64,000 nucleotides of DNA, from positions 310,001 through 374,000 of the forward strand of contig NZ_BPUO01000008.1 of the NCBI RefSeq assembly GCF_022179805.1. Direction: 5' to 3'. A model generated the notes under the pieces. That model ran no database searches. It was given only the letters and a program-made list of their open reading frames with translations, and was not told the origin of the DNA. Positions 17,176-25,798 of this stretch are shown here, one piece after another. This DNA is from Cupriavidus pauculus. Lineage in GTDB: Bacteria; Pseudomonadota; Gammaproteobacteria; Burkholderiales; Burkholderiaceae. The stretch's first letter is position 1. Every line of letters starts with the position of its first letter. The position numbers and the translations under genes were made by a program.

Positions 17176-18060
17176 TCAGCCGCCAAACAGGTCCGCGCAG
17201 GCCGCGCGAATCGCCTCGGTCACGCGCACACGGCCGTGGTCGCGCCGCTCGAGCATGCCGATGGTGCGCACGGTGGGCTCGCCCCCTGCCCGCAATGGCA
17301 GGATGCGTAGCGCCTTGTCGTCGCGCCAGCGGGCACGCTTGAGCAGCGGCACCACCGTCACGCCCACTTCCTGGCGCACCAGCTCCACCAGCGCCTCGAT
17401 CGAGTTCAGTTCCAGGTATTCGTTGGTGCGAAGGTGCGCGCGGCGCAGCGCGCGCTCCACCAGCGCGCCAGTGCGCTGGCTGCGGTCGAAGCGCAGGAAC
17501 GGATTGGCGGCCAGCGCCTGCCGCGCATCGTCGCCCTGGCTGCCGCGCGCCGCAATGGCGACCAGCGGCTCGTCATAGAGCGGCGTCCAGTGCAGCGTGC
17601 CGGCCAGGCGCGCCGACCCCTCCACCACGAACGCGGCATCAAGCTCGCCGCTTTCCACCATCGCCGCCAGCTCGAACGACTTGGCGCCGATCAGCCGGAC
17701 ATCGAGCGCCGGATAGGTCCGCTTGAGGCCGGCCACCACATGGGACAGCCCGCCCATTACCGACACCACCGCGCCCACCGCGACCGCGCCCGCCATGTCC
17801 TGCGAGCCCGCCAGCGGCACACGCATGTCGTCGTAAAGCGACAGCAGACGGCGCGCCTGCGGCAACAGCGCCCGGCCGTCGGCATTGAGCACGGCCACGC
17901 GGCCGCTGCGGTCGAACAACTCGCGGCGCAGTTCTTCCTCCAGCGAGCGCATTTGCAGGCTGACGGCCGCCTGCGTAAGCGCCACCTGGCCGGCGGCCGC
18001 CGCGAATGACCCCTGTTCGGCCACGGCGACGAAGGTTTTCAGGAAGCGAATCGTGCTCAT
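17176..18060 (-). CDS. LysR-family transcriptional regulator of the tct/ggt locus
   Basis: The 294-aa protein has a LysR winged helix (residues about 4-60, FLKTFVAVAEQGSFAAAAGQVALTQAAVS split here for length) and an effector domain (about 90-290). It lies between tctBA and the divergent tctC gene, and the box at 18073-18089 is only 13 bp upstream of its ATG, where binding would repress its own promoter. It is the obvious candidate regulator of tctBA, tctC and ggt, sensing an imported carboxylate or gamma-glutamyl compound (inference). Confidence 0.88.
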   Translation of the reverse strand: MSTIRFLKTFVAVAEQGSFAAAAGQVALTQAAVSLQMRSLEEELRRELFDRSGRVAVLNADGRALLPQARRLLSLYDDMRVPLAGSQDMAGAVAVGAVVSVMGGLSHVVAGLKRTYPALDVRLIGAKSFELAAMVESGELDAAFVVEGSARLAGTLHWTPLYDEPLVAIAARGSQGDDARQALAANPFLRFDRSQRTGALVERALRRAHLRTNEYLELNSIEALVELVRQEVGVTVVPLLKRARWRDDKALRILPLRAGGEPTVRTIGMLERRDHGRVRVTEAIRAACADLFGG

Positions 18061-18072
18061 GTCTGGTGCAAG

Positions 18073-18089
18073 CTTTCAGGCAGCTTTCA
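18073..18089 (+). promoter_or_regulatory. Candidate operator in the LysR-tctC divergent region
   Basis: CTTTCAGGCAGCTTTCA contains two CTTTCA units at 11-bp spacing and matches the tctB-side box at 15023-15039 in 16 of 17 positions. Extra half sites occur at 18150-18155 (CTTTCA) and near 18183 (AGCTTTC). The position is 13 bp before the LysR ATG and 150 bp before tctC. Confidence 0.6.
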
Positions 18090-18150
18090 GGAAAGTGGCT
18101 CACGCGGTGATCCACAAGATTTTCTTGTCAATCAAGCAAGGAATATTAAC

Positions 18151-18179
18151 TTTCATTATGGACGCCAGCGCGGAATAAT
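18151..18179 (+). promoter_or_regulatory. Possible sigma70 promoter of tctC
   Basis: TTTCAT (18151-18156), 17-bp spacer and AATAAT (18174-18179) form a moderate promoter 60 bp before the tctC start. A CTTTCA half site overlaps the -35 element, which would suit activator control. Confidence 0.4.
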
Positions 18180-18238
18180 TTGAGCTTTCCTGCCGCAGTT
18201 CCACCGTTGTACCCATCCGCTTCCGGAGACGTATCAAA

Positions 18239-19216
18239 ATGAAAAACTGGCTACGCCTTGCCGGCATTGGCCTTGCCACGAGCCTGACCCTTGCTGCCGC
18301 GCCGTCGCAGGCCGAAACCTATCCGGGCAAGCCGATCCGCCTGATCGTGCCGTTTCCGGCCAGCGGCGCCACCGACCTGCTGGCGCGCGCGATTGCGCAG
18401 AAGGTTGGCCAGAACATGGGCCAGCAGATCGTGGTGGACAACCGTCCCGGCGCGGGCGGCGCCATCGGCTCGGATATGGCCGCCAAGGCAGCGCCTGATG
18501 GCTACACGATCCTGATCGCCACCACCAGCACGCACTCGATCGGCCCGTACATCAATACGCACCTGCCGTACAACACCGAGACCGATTTCACGCCAATCGG
18601 CCAGGTAGCCACGGCCACCAACGTGCTGGTGGTGCCGAACCAGTTACCGGTGAAGAACGTCAAGGAACTGATCGACTACGCCAAGAAGCATCCGGGCGAG
18701 CTGAACTACGCGTCGAGCGGCAACGGCACCGTGGTGCACCTGACCGCCGAGGCCTTCAAGGCCCAGGCCGGCGTGTTCATCACCCACATCCCGTACCGTG
18801 GCACCGCGCTGGCCGTGCCCGACCTGATTTCGAACAAGGTGCAGGTACTGTTCGACAGCATCGTGTCCGGCATGCCGCACGTGAAGGACGGCAAGCTCAA
18901 GGCACTGGCTGTGACCAGCCTGAAGCGCTCGCCGCTGGCACCGGACCTGCCCACCGCCAGCGAGTCGGGCCTGCCCGGCTTCGAGTCCGATACGTGGTTC
19001 GGCATCTACGGCCCCAAGGGCCTGCCGCCCGAGATCGTGAGCCGCCTCAACACCGAGTTCAACAAGGCCATCCAGTCGCAGGACGTGAAGGACCGTCTGG
19101 CCAAGCTGGGCGCCGAACCGGTTGGCGGCACGCCGGCCCAGTTTGCCGCGATGGTCAAGAAAGACAGCGCGCGCTGGGGCAAACTGATCAAGGATCGGAA
19201 GATTCAGGTGGATTGA
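18239..19216 (+). CDS. tctC: Bug-family periplasmic receptor TctC
   Basis: The 325-aa protein has a signal peptide (residues 1-25, cleavage after APSQA) and Bug signatures: YPGKPIRLIVPFPASGATDLLAR at the first ligand loop (given here in part as family knowledge) and VVDNRPGAGGAIGSDMAAK. GGAGA lies 9 bases before the ATG. With tctBA on the other side of the regulator, this is the likely receptor subunit of the carrier, capturing substrate in the periplasm. A gamma-glutamyltransferase gene follows on the same strand, hinting that the ligand is a gamma-glutamyl or glutamate-like compound. Confidence 0.92.
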   Translation: MKNWLRLAGIGLATSLTLAAAPSQAETYPGKPIRLIVPFPASGATDLLARAIAQKVGQNMGQQIVVDNRPGAGGAIGSDMAAKAAPDGYTILIATTSTHSIGPYINTHLPYNTETDFTPIGQVATATNVLVVPNQLPVKNVKELIDYAKKHPGELNYASSGNGTVVHLTAEAFKAQAGVFITHIPYRGTALAVPDLISNKVQVLFDSIVSGMPHVKDGKLKALAVTSLKRSPLAPDLPTASESGLPGFESDTWFGIYGPKGLPPEIVSRLNTEFNKAIQSQDVKDRLAKLGAEPVGGTPAQFAAMVKKDSARWGKLIKDRKIQVD

Positions 19217-19235
19217 TCGCCTGATTCAGGTTTGG

Positions 19236-19264
19236 CTCCCCTCTCCCGTAGGTGGGAGAGGGGC
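19236..19264. repeat. REP-like palindrome, copy 1
   Basis: CCCCTCTCCC (19238-19247) and GGGAGAGGGG (19254-19263) form a 10-bp perfect inverted repeat with a 6-nt loop between tctC and ggt. It is related to the copies at 49810-49850 and 59809-59839. Confidence 0.75.
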
Positions 19265-19299
19265 GAAATACCGAAACAGTGACTGATAAAGAGACAGCC

Positions 19300-20925
19300 A
19301 TGCAGAACTTCAACTGGACCAACCCCTACCCCACCGTGCGCATTCCGCTGTTCGCGCGTAACGTGGTGTCCACCTCGCACCCGCTGGCCGCTCAGGCCGG
19401 CCTGCGCATGCTGCTCAAGGGCGGCAATGCCGTGGATGCGGCCATTGCCGCCGCCGCAGCGATCACGCTGGTGGAGCCGGTGTCGTGCGGTCTGGGCAGC
19501 GATGCCTTTGCGATCCTGTGGGATGGCAAGGAACTGCATGGCCTGAATTCGTCGGGCGTGGCGCCGGCGGCCTGGAGCACCGACTACTTCAAGAACAAGT
19601 ACGGCACCGACGGCAATGGCCTGGCCAATCGTCCGATCCGGGGCTGGGATTCCGTGACCGTGCCGGGCGTGATCGCCGGCTGGGCGGCGCTGCACGAGCG
19701 CTTTGGCAAGCTGCCGTTCGAAGACCTGATGGAGCCCGCGATCGAGATCGCCGAGCGCGGCTACGCCGTGCCGCCGGTGGTGGCGCACAAGTGGGCCGCC
19801 GCCGTGCCGGACCTGAAGAGCCAGCCGGGCTTTGCCGACACGTTCATGCCCAATGGCCGCGCCCCGCACGTGGGCGAGAAGTTCGTGTTCAAGGACGCCG
19901 CCGACACGCTGCGCAAGATTGGCGCCACCAAGGGCCGGTCCTACTACGAAGGCGAGATCGCCGAGAAGATCGCCGCGTTCAGCAAGGAGTGCGGTGCCGC
20001 GATGTCGCTGGACGACCTGCGCAACTATCGTCCGGAATGGGTCAAGCCGATCAGCAAGTCGTACCGTGGCTACGACGTGCATGAAATTCCGCCGAACGGC
20101 CAGGGCATTGCCGCGCTGATGGCGCTGGGCATCCTGGACCAGTTCGACCTGGGTGCGCTGCCCGTGGATTCGGTCGATTCGCAGCACCTGCAGATCGAGG
20201 CGATGAAGCTGGCCTTTGCCGACCTGTATCGCTACGTGGCCGATCCACGCAGCATGGAAGTCACGCCCGAGCAGATGCTGGACGACGCCTACCTGAAGTC
20301 GCGCGCCAAGCTGATCGACATGCAGCGCGCCACGCACTTCAACTTCGGCATGCCGCGCACGGGTGGCACCATCTACCTGACCGCCGCCGACGAGAACGGC
20401 ATGATGATCTCGTTCATCCAGTCGAACTACATGGGCTTCGGCTCGGGCGTGGTGGTGCCGGGCACCGGCATCAGCCTGCAGAACCGCGGCGTGGGCTTCT
20501 CGATGGATCCGAAGTCGGCCAACGTGGTGGAACCCGGCAAGCGTCCGTTCCATACGATCATTCCGGCGTTCCTGACCAAGGATGGCGCTCCTGTGATGAG
20601 CTTTGGCGTGATGGGCGGCGACATGCAGCCGCAAGGCCACCTGCAGACCGTGGTGCGCATGCTCGACTACAACCAGCAACCGCAGGCCGCATGCTGCGCG
20701 CCGCGCTGGAAGGTCAACCGCGACTTCACGCTGGACGTTGAAGGGACAATGGATCCGAACACCGTGGCCGGTCTCAAGGACCGTGGCCACAAGCTCAAGT
20801 CGGTGGAAGACCCCTACATGGACTTCGGCTCGGGCCAGTTCATCTGGCGCCTGTCGGACGATGCCGAGCAAGGCTACGTGGCCGCCAGCGACAGCCGTCG
20901 CGACGGCCAGGCCGTCGGCTTCTAA
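19300..20925 (+). CDS. Gamma-glutamyltransferase family protein, YwrD-like, without signal peptide
   Basis: The 541-aa protein is a self-processing Ntn-hydrolase of the gamma-glutamyltransferase family, which removes or transfers the gamma-glutamyl group of glutathione and related compounds. The predicted cleavage/catalytic threonine is T357 in PRTGGTIYLT, giving a small subunit of 185 residues, the family's usual size. The following IQSNYMGFGSG and GISLQNRGVGFS match the YwrD-type branch. Unlike secreted Ggt there is no signal peptide (start MQNFNWTNPYPTVRIPLF), so it should act in the cytoplasm. Only a weak ribosome site precedes the ATG. Context with tctC, tctBA and gltS suggests use of imported gamma-glutamyl compounds. 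Confidence 0.88.
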   Translation: MQNFNWTNPYPTVRIPLFARNVVSTSHPLAAQAGLRMLLKGGNAVDAAIAAAAAITLVEPVSCGLGSDAFAILWDGKELHGLNSSGVAPAAWSTDYFKNKYGTDGNGLANRPIRGWDSVTVPGVIAGWAALHERFGKLPFEDLMEPAIEIAERGYAVPPVVAHKWAAAVPDLKSQPGFADTFMPNGRAPHVGEKFVFKDAADTLRKIGATKGRSYYEGEIAEKIAAFSKECGAAMSLDDLRNYRPEWVKPISKSYRGYDVHEIPPNGQGIAALMALGILDQFDLGALPVDSVDSQHLQIEAMKLAFADLYRYVADPRSMEVTPEQMLDDAYLKSRAKLIDMQRATHFNFGMPRTGGTIYLTAADENGMMISFIQSNYMGFGSGVVVPGTGISLQNRGVGFSMDPKSANVVEPGKRPFHTIIPAFLTKDGAPVMSFGVMGGDMQPQGHLQTVVRMLDYNQQPQAACCAPRWKVNRDFTLDVEGTMDPNTVAGLKDRGHKLKSVEDPYMDFGSGQFIWRLSDDAEQGYVAASDSRRDGQAVGF

Positions 20926-21045
20926 AGGATTGCGGCGATTGAAGCGCCGCAGGGCAATTGCTGAAGCCGTACCGCAGTAGTGTCGTACCGGATCAAGGTC
21001 GTACCGCAGTAGGAAGTAGGCAGTTCGAAGTAGGAAGTCCTGTAA

Positions 21046-21077
21046 GGCGCCATGGAGCAATCCATGGCGCCTTTTTT
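21046..21077. terminator. Strong intrinsic terminator between ggt and gltS
   Basis: An 11-bp perfect stem (GGCGCCATGGA at 21046-21056, TCCATGGCGCC at 21061-21071) is closed by a GCAA tetraloop of the GNRA type and followed by TTTTTT. The 162-bp gap before it also has short direct repeats (GTACCGCAGTA twice, AAGTAGGAAGT). Confidence 0.92.
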
Positions 21078-21087
21078 ACTGCGCCCG

Positions 21088-22281
21088 TCAGTAGATCGGC
21101 AGGCCCAGGAACAGCTTGATCACCACCGCATTGACGATGTCGATGAAGAACGCGCCCACCATCGGCACGATCAGGAATGCCAGGTGCGACGGACCGAAGC
21201 GGTCAGTGATGGCCTGCATGTTGGCGATGGCGGTAGGCGTTGCGCCCAGGCCAAAGCCGCAGTGACCAGCCGCCAGTACGGCGGCGTCGTAGTTGCGGCC
21301 CATGACGCGGAACGTCACGAAGATCGCGAAGGCGGCCATGGCGGCGGTCTGCACCAGCAGGATCAGCAACATCGGCAGCGCCAGCGACGTCAGTTGCCAG
21401 AGCTTCAGGTTCATCAGCGCCATCGCCAGAAACATCGACAGGCTGACATTGCCAAGCACCGACAGCGCGCGGTCGAACACCGTGTACCAGCCAAGGACGG
21501 AGAGCACGTTGCGCAGGATCACGCCCACGAACAGCACCCAGACGAAGGTCGGCAGTGCCAGCGCGCTACCCTTGGCCATCTCGGACAGCGCATGGCCCGC
21601 GGTCAGGCAGACCAGGATCAGCGCCAGCGTTTCGATCAGCGCCGAAGCGGTGATCTGGCGCCCGGCCTGCGGACTCTCGAAGGTCAGCACCTGGTCGTCG
21701 GCCCCGAGACCGGGCTTGGCCACGTTGCGCAGCAGGTAGCGCACCACGGGGCCACCGATCAACCCGCCCAGCACCAGGCCGAACGTGGCGCAGGCCACGC
21801 CCAGTTCTGTGGCGTAGGACATGCCGAACTGTTCCACGAAGGTCGTGCCCCAGGCCGCGCTGGTTCCGTGCCCGCCGGACAGCGCAATCGACCCGGCCAG
21901 CAGGCCCGTGGCCGGATGCAGGCCCAGCGCACCGGCCAGACCGACACCAAAGCCGTTCTGGATCACCAGCAGGCCGGCCACCGCGATCAGGAAGATGCCA
22001 ATCGATTTGCCGCCCTGCTTGAGGCTGGCCAGATTGGCGCTCAAGCCCAACGACGCGAAGAAGGCCAACATCAGCGGCGTCTGCGCGGAGGTATCGAAAT
22101 TGACCTGGAAGTCTGCCGTGAAGCGGGCCAGCGCCAGGCACAGCGCCACGATCAGGCCCCCGACCACCGGTTCGGGAATATTGAAGGTGCGTAATGGCGG
22201 GGTGACTTTGAGCAGCTTGCGCCCGACCAGCAGCACCAGTGATGCCGCGACGAGCGTTTGGATGTTATTGAGTTCCAACAT
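21088..22281 (-). CDS. gltS: Sodium/glutamate symporter
   Basis: The 397-aa protein has the GltS two-fold repeat: about ten to eleven hydrophobic spans with GGLIVALCLAL, the re-entrant ALSGGHGTSAAWG in the first half and GHCGFGLGATPTAIANMQAIT in the second. It imports glutamate with Na+ across the inner membrane. Length equals the family norm (about 400). I place the start at MLELNNIQTL, as in other GltS proteins. It converges with the ggt gene; glutamate is a product of gamma-glutamyl hydrolysis, so the two may serve related nutrition. Confidence 0.93.
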   Translation of the reverse strand: MLELNNIQTLVAASLVLLVGRKLLKVTPPLRTFNIPEPVVGGLIVALCLALARFTADFQVNFDTSAQTPLMLAFFASLGLSANLASLKQGGKSIGIFLIAVAGLLVIQNGFGVGLAGALGLHPATGLLAGSIALSGGHGTSAAWGTTFVEQFGMSYATELGVACATFGLVLGGLIGGPVVRYLLRNVAKPGLGADDQVLTFESPQAGRQITASALIETLALILVCLTAGHALSEMAKGSALALPTFVWVLFVGVILRNVLSVLGWYTVFDRALSVLGNVSLSMFLAMALMNLKLWQLTSLALPMLLILLVQTAAMAAFAIFVTFRVMGRNYDAAVLAAGHCGFGLGATPTAIANMQAITDRFGPSHLAFLIVPMVGAFFIDIVNAVVIKLFLGLPIY

Positions 22282-22458
22282 GGCCAGCGTCCAGAAAAAA
22301 ACTGAATTCTTGGCGCCAGCAGCGATCTCGCCAATCGCCGTCCAACTAAAAGCGATAAGCGCAACTGTCCTGCCGCACATGCATGAAACTGTGCATGGCG
22401 TCCGGGTGCCGCATCCGTACACTGGCCATTCCTCTTTTCCATATCCAGCGGCACGACC

Positions 22459-23319
22459 ATGGCCACCTACGCATACCGAATCGTCAACGTCTTCGCCGAA
22501 TCCACATTCGGCGGCAACCCGCTTTGCGTGTTCGAGGATGCGCGCGGCATCGACGACGTCACCATGCAGGCCCTGGCCCTGCAGTTCAACCTGTCCGAGA
22601 CCACCTTCATTCTCCCGTCCGACAACGCCACCGCCGCCGTGCGCATCTTCACGACGGGCTATGAGATGCGCTTTGCCGGCCATCCCACGCTGGGCACCGC
22701 GCATGTGGTGCGCGACCTGGCAAAGACCGGCGATGCGCTGACGCTGGAATTCAAGGCCGGCGTGGTGCCCGTGACGGCCATCGACGATCGCTGGACGCTG
22801 ACGGCCCCGCACCGGGGCGCGGCGAAGACCACACCGGCTGGCGTGCCCGATGCCGAGATGGCGTCGCTGCTGGGCCTGCAAGCGGACGATCTGGCTGGCG
22901 CGCCGATCTGGGTGGATACCGGCGCGGACCAGTTGCTGGTGCCCGTGAAGACGCCCGACGCCGTGCGCCGCGCGCAACCGGACAGCAGCCGCCTGGAGCA
23001 CTGGCCGCAAAGCAGCCTCGGCCGCAAGACAGCCTATGTATTTGCGTTCGATCCGGAGCAGCCGGGCAAGGTGCTGGCGCGCTACTTCTTCACCAAGCTG
23101 GGGGGCGGTGTAGCCGAGGACCCCGGCACGGGCTCGGCCTGCGCCAACCTGGGCGGCTGGCTGCTGGCCACCGGGCACGCGCTGCCGGCCCAGTATGAAG
23201 TCGACCAGGGTGAATTCGTCGATCGCCGCTGCCGCCTGGACCTGGCCGTGACCGCCGAAGGCGAGATCCGCGTCGGCGGGCGTGTCATCGAGCTGGGCCG
23301 TGGCACGGTGACGATCTAA
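22459..23319 (+). CDS. PhzF-family isomerase/epimerase-like protein
   Basis: The 286-aa protein has the diaminopimelate-epimerase-like double fold of the PhzF family. Seen are FAESTFGGNPLCVF at the N-terminus, the conserved general acid/base glutamate E47 in LSETTF, RIFTTGYEMRFAGHPTLGTA and the second-lobe EDPGTGSACANLGGWL. In this family a single glutamate shuttles protons; only PhzF itself has an assigned role, in phenazine formation, and no phenazine genes are nearby. The actual substrate is unknown. Confidence 0.9.
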   Translation: MATYAYRIVNVFAESTFGGNPLCVFEDARGIDDVTMQALALQFNLSETTFILPSDNATAAVRIFTTGYEMRFAGHPTLGTAHVVRDLAKTGDALTLEFKAGVVPVTAIDDRWTLTAPHRGAAKTTPAGVPDAEMASLLGLQADDLAGAPIWVDTGADQLLVPVKTPDAVRRAQPDSSRLEHWPQSSLGRKTAYVFAFDPEQPGKVLARYFFTKLGGGVAEDPGTGSACANLGGWLLATGHALPAQYEVDQGEFVDRRCRLDLAVTAEGEIRVGGRVIELGRGTVTI

Positions 23320-23398
23320 CCGTCCGTTAGGTCGTCACCAGGGCGATGCGTCATACTGGCGCCCTCGCCCCATCGTGTCCTCTTTCGTGAGCCGCCTC

Positions 23399-24016
23399 AT
23401 GCCTTCGCACGCTATCGCCACGCTGGCCGAACTGGAAACCCTCTACGCCGAGCCGGGCGCCGCCTCGCTGGCCAAGGAGGTCGACTACCTGCACCCGCAC
23501 TACCGCGCGTTCGTGGAGGCGTCTCCGTTCTGCCTGCTGTCGACAATGAACGACAAGGGCGGCGACTGTTCGCCGCGTGGCGACGCGCCGGGGTTCGTGC
23601 AGGTGCTCGATGAACGCATACTGCTGCTGCCCGACCGGCGCGGCAACAATCGCATCGACAGCCTGCGCAACATCGTGGCCGATCCGCGCGTGGGCCTGCT
23701 GTTCCTGGTGCCCGGCGTCAACGAGACAGTGCGCGTGAGCGGCACGGCAACCGTTTCCACCGACCCCGACCTTCTCGCGCGCTGCGTGGTGCAGGGCAAG
23801 GCGCCCACCACCGTGCTCGTGGTTCACATCGAATCGGTGTTCTTCCAGTGCGGCCGCGCGCTGCTGCGCTCGGGCCTGTGGTCGGCCGATGCGCAGATTT
23901 CGCGCGATGCCCTGCCGAGCACCGGCACCATCCTGGCCACGCTGAGCCAGGATGCGATTGACGGCGTGGCCTACGACCGCGAGTTGCCCGACCGCCAGCG
24001 CACCACGCTGTACTAA
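23399..24016 (+). CDS. FMN-dependent PPOX-type flavoprotein (MSMEG_1061-like)
   Basis: The 205-aa protein resembles the split-barrel FMN-binding PNPOx-like family. The N-terminal HPHYRAFVEASPFCLLST and the glycine-rich GDCSPRGDAPGFV, then LLLPDRRGNNRIDSLRNIV, are typical of the MSMEG_1061-type subfamily. Members reduce flavin-linked substrates or act on pyridoxine-like compounds; no specific reaction is assigned. I choose the ATG at 23399; a GTG at 23375 in the same frame is an alternative. It follows the PhzF gene with an 79-bp gap. Confidence 0.82.
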   Translation: MPSHAIATLAELETLYAEPGAASLAKEVDYLHPHYRAFVEASPFCLLSTMNDKGGDCSPRGDAPGFVQVLDERILLLPDRRGNNRIDSLRNIVADPRVGLLFLVPGVNETVRVSGTATVSTDPDLLARCVVQGKAPTTVLVVHIESVFFQCGRALLRSGLWSADAQISRDALPSTGTILATLSQDAIDGVAYDRELPDRQRTTLY

Positions 24017-24034
24017 CTCGGCATCAGCGCCAGA

Positions 24035-25519
24035 TCAGCGCGGCAGCCACTCGGCCGCGTGCGTGCCCAGCGGCACCGACGGCAGCGTCCAGTGCGCGGG
24101 CGTCTCCGACAGCTTCGCCGCGTGGCGCACCACGGTCAGTTCGCCGAAGCCCGACTCCTCCACTTCAAGCAGATCCGACACTTCGTCGATGTGCTGGTCG
24201 GGCGTGCCCATGCCGTCGGGCACGCGCCCCAGGCTGCGCAGCCACTGGCCCACCTGCGCCAGCGATACGCGCACGTGCCAGCTACCGCCTTCCACCGCAC
24301 GGCGATGCAGCGCGACCATCGCCCCGAACGCCAGCAGGTATCCGCTGGCATGGTCCAGCACCTGCGCCGGCAGCGGCCTCGGTTCCGCACTGCCGGCCGC
24401 CTCGGTCTCGTCGGCGTTGATGCCAGTGGCCGACTGCACCAGCGAATCGAAGCCGCGCTTGCCCGACCACGGCCCCACATGGCCATAGGCGGACAACGAC
24501 ACGTAGACGATGCCGGGCCGGGCCCGCGCCGCCGCTTCCGGGCCAACGCCCAGATCCGACAGCCCGTTCGGCCGATATCCCTGCACCACGACGTCGGCGC
24601 CGTGGATCAGCTTGTGCACGGTGCGCTTGTCGTCCGGATCGCGCAGGTCCAGCTGGCATGACCGCTTGCCGCGGCCCGTGTCGATGACCAGCGACGGCAT
24701 GGACGGCAGGTGCGCGGCAGTCACCAGCAACACGTCGGCGCCATGGGCAGCCAGCGTGCGGCCGGCCACCGGGCCGGCGATGATGCGCGTGAAATCGAGC
24801 ACCCGGACGCCGCTCAGCGGCCGGGCATCGACGTTGATCTCGGCATGCGGCGCCAGTGCCGGCAACGGCTGGGGCGGCGCGTCGCCGATCTTCTCGATGA
24901 TCACCGGCGGCAGGCCGTGCAGCGCCTGCGCCTGTGGATGCCGCTGCCATTCGTCGAACGTCCGCATTGCCGCAACCACCATCCCGGCGTCCGACGCGGC
25001 CGTCTCGAAGTCCTCGGCCTTCCATTTCGCCAGAGCAGCCCGTACCGCGTCCTTGTCATGCGCGCAGTTCAGGATGCGCAGCACGCCGTCGCGGTGGTGT
25101 GGAAAATTCGTATGCAGCCGCACCCAGCGGCCGTCGCCAGTCGGATACACGCCGGCGATCTTCTCCCAGAGCTCGGGCGCCGGGCCGCCATTGACGCGCA
25201 GGTAGCGCTCGCTGCGGAACTCGGCCAGTGCATGGCGCATGTCCACCGACACCGTCTGCCAGCGGCCTGTGCGCTGTGCCCAGAGCGCGGCCGCCGCCAG
25301 CGCCGACGCGCCCAGGCTGGCCTGCGCTGCCGTGCCGACGGCAAAACTCGACGGCAGGACGGGATCCGCGCCCGTCATGGCAATGCGGGACAGCGCCTCG
25401 GGCGGCATCGCGGCGTCGCGCCACAACGCGGCCAGCACGTCGGCGGGCGCCTGGTGGGGTTGGCTGGGGCTATCCGTGAAACCGGTGGACGAACCTGCGG
25501 CGGAACTGGCGGCATTCAT
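24035..25519 (-). CDS. Family III CoA-transferase homologue with rearranged (N-terminally extended) architecture
   Basis: The 494-aa protein has CaiB/BaiF sequence, but segments are out of the usual order. Residues about 60-215 resemble the middle-to-late part of a family III enzyme (GASALAAAALWAQRTGRW, GVYPTGDGRWVRLH). Only at about 250 does the normal N-terminal nucleotide-fold segment appear (LSGVRVLDFTRIIAGPVAG), followed by GRGKRSCQLDL. The catalytic aspartate is seen as D389 in QVLDHASGYL, and the family's C-terminal tail is present (SETPAHWTLPSVPLG). The first half has no matching aspartate. This looks like a fusion of a degenerate and an active copy, or a permuted form. Substrate unknown. 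Confidence 0.82.
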   Translation of the reverse strand: MNAASSAAGSSTGFTDSPSQPHQAPADVLAALWRDAAMPPEALSRIAMTGADPVLPSSFAVGTAAQASLGASALAAAALWAQRTGRWQTVSVDMRHALAEFRSERYLRVNGGPAPELWEKIAGVYPTGDGRWVRLHTNFPHHRDGVLRILNCAHDKDAVRAALAKWKAEDFETAASDAGMVVAAMRTFDEWQRHPQAQALHGLPPVIIEKIGDAPPQPLPALAPHAEINVDARPLSGVRVLDFTRIIAGPVAGRTLAAHGADVLLVTAAHLPSMPSLVIDTGRGKRSCQLDLRDPDDKRTVHKLIHGADVVVQGYRPNGLSDLGVGPEAAARARPGIVYVSLSAYGHVGPWSGKRGFDSLVQSATGINADETEAAGSAEPRPLPAQVLDHASGYLLAFGAMVALHRRAVEGGSWHVRVSLAQVGQWLRSLGRVPDGMGTPDQHIDEVSDLLEVEESGFGELTVVRHAAKLSETPAHWTLPSVPLGTHAAEWLPR

Positions 25520-25698
25520 GGCGTGTTTTCCTGCGGCGGGAAAGTGAGCGGCATGCGACGATAGCGGCGCATAGACCCTGTGCGGCACCCAGTCCGGCAA
25601 GTGGTACCGTGCCGTGGATTTTGCACCACTTCGGGTCGCCGCGCTGTGAGACGATTCGTAAATTCGCCAGCTAGCGCCGGGTCCCCGCGCAGGCACGG

Positions 25699-25704
25699 TA
25701 AAAT
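25699..25704 (+). promoter_or_regulatory. Possible -10 element of glnS promoter
   Basis: TAAAAT lies 95 bp before the glnS ATG in the 279-bp gap; the -35 region is GC-rich. Nothing else is recognisable in this gap. Confidence 0.4.
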
Positions 25705-25798
25705 CGCCCCAAACCCCAAGGAACATCAGGATCGCGGCCGGGTCAATCCAGACTCGACCGGTCCACCAGTTATCGGCCGCACGTGATGCGGCGCCAAC

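Noticed and set aside
21088-23178. N-terminal extension of gltS through the phzF-like gene
   Set aside because: The family N-terminus is at MLELNNIQTL (22281); sequence upstream is antisense to the PhzF gene and not membrane protein-like.
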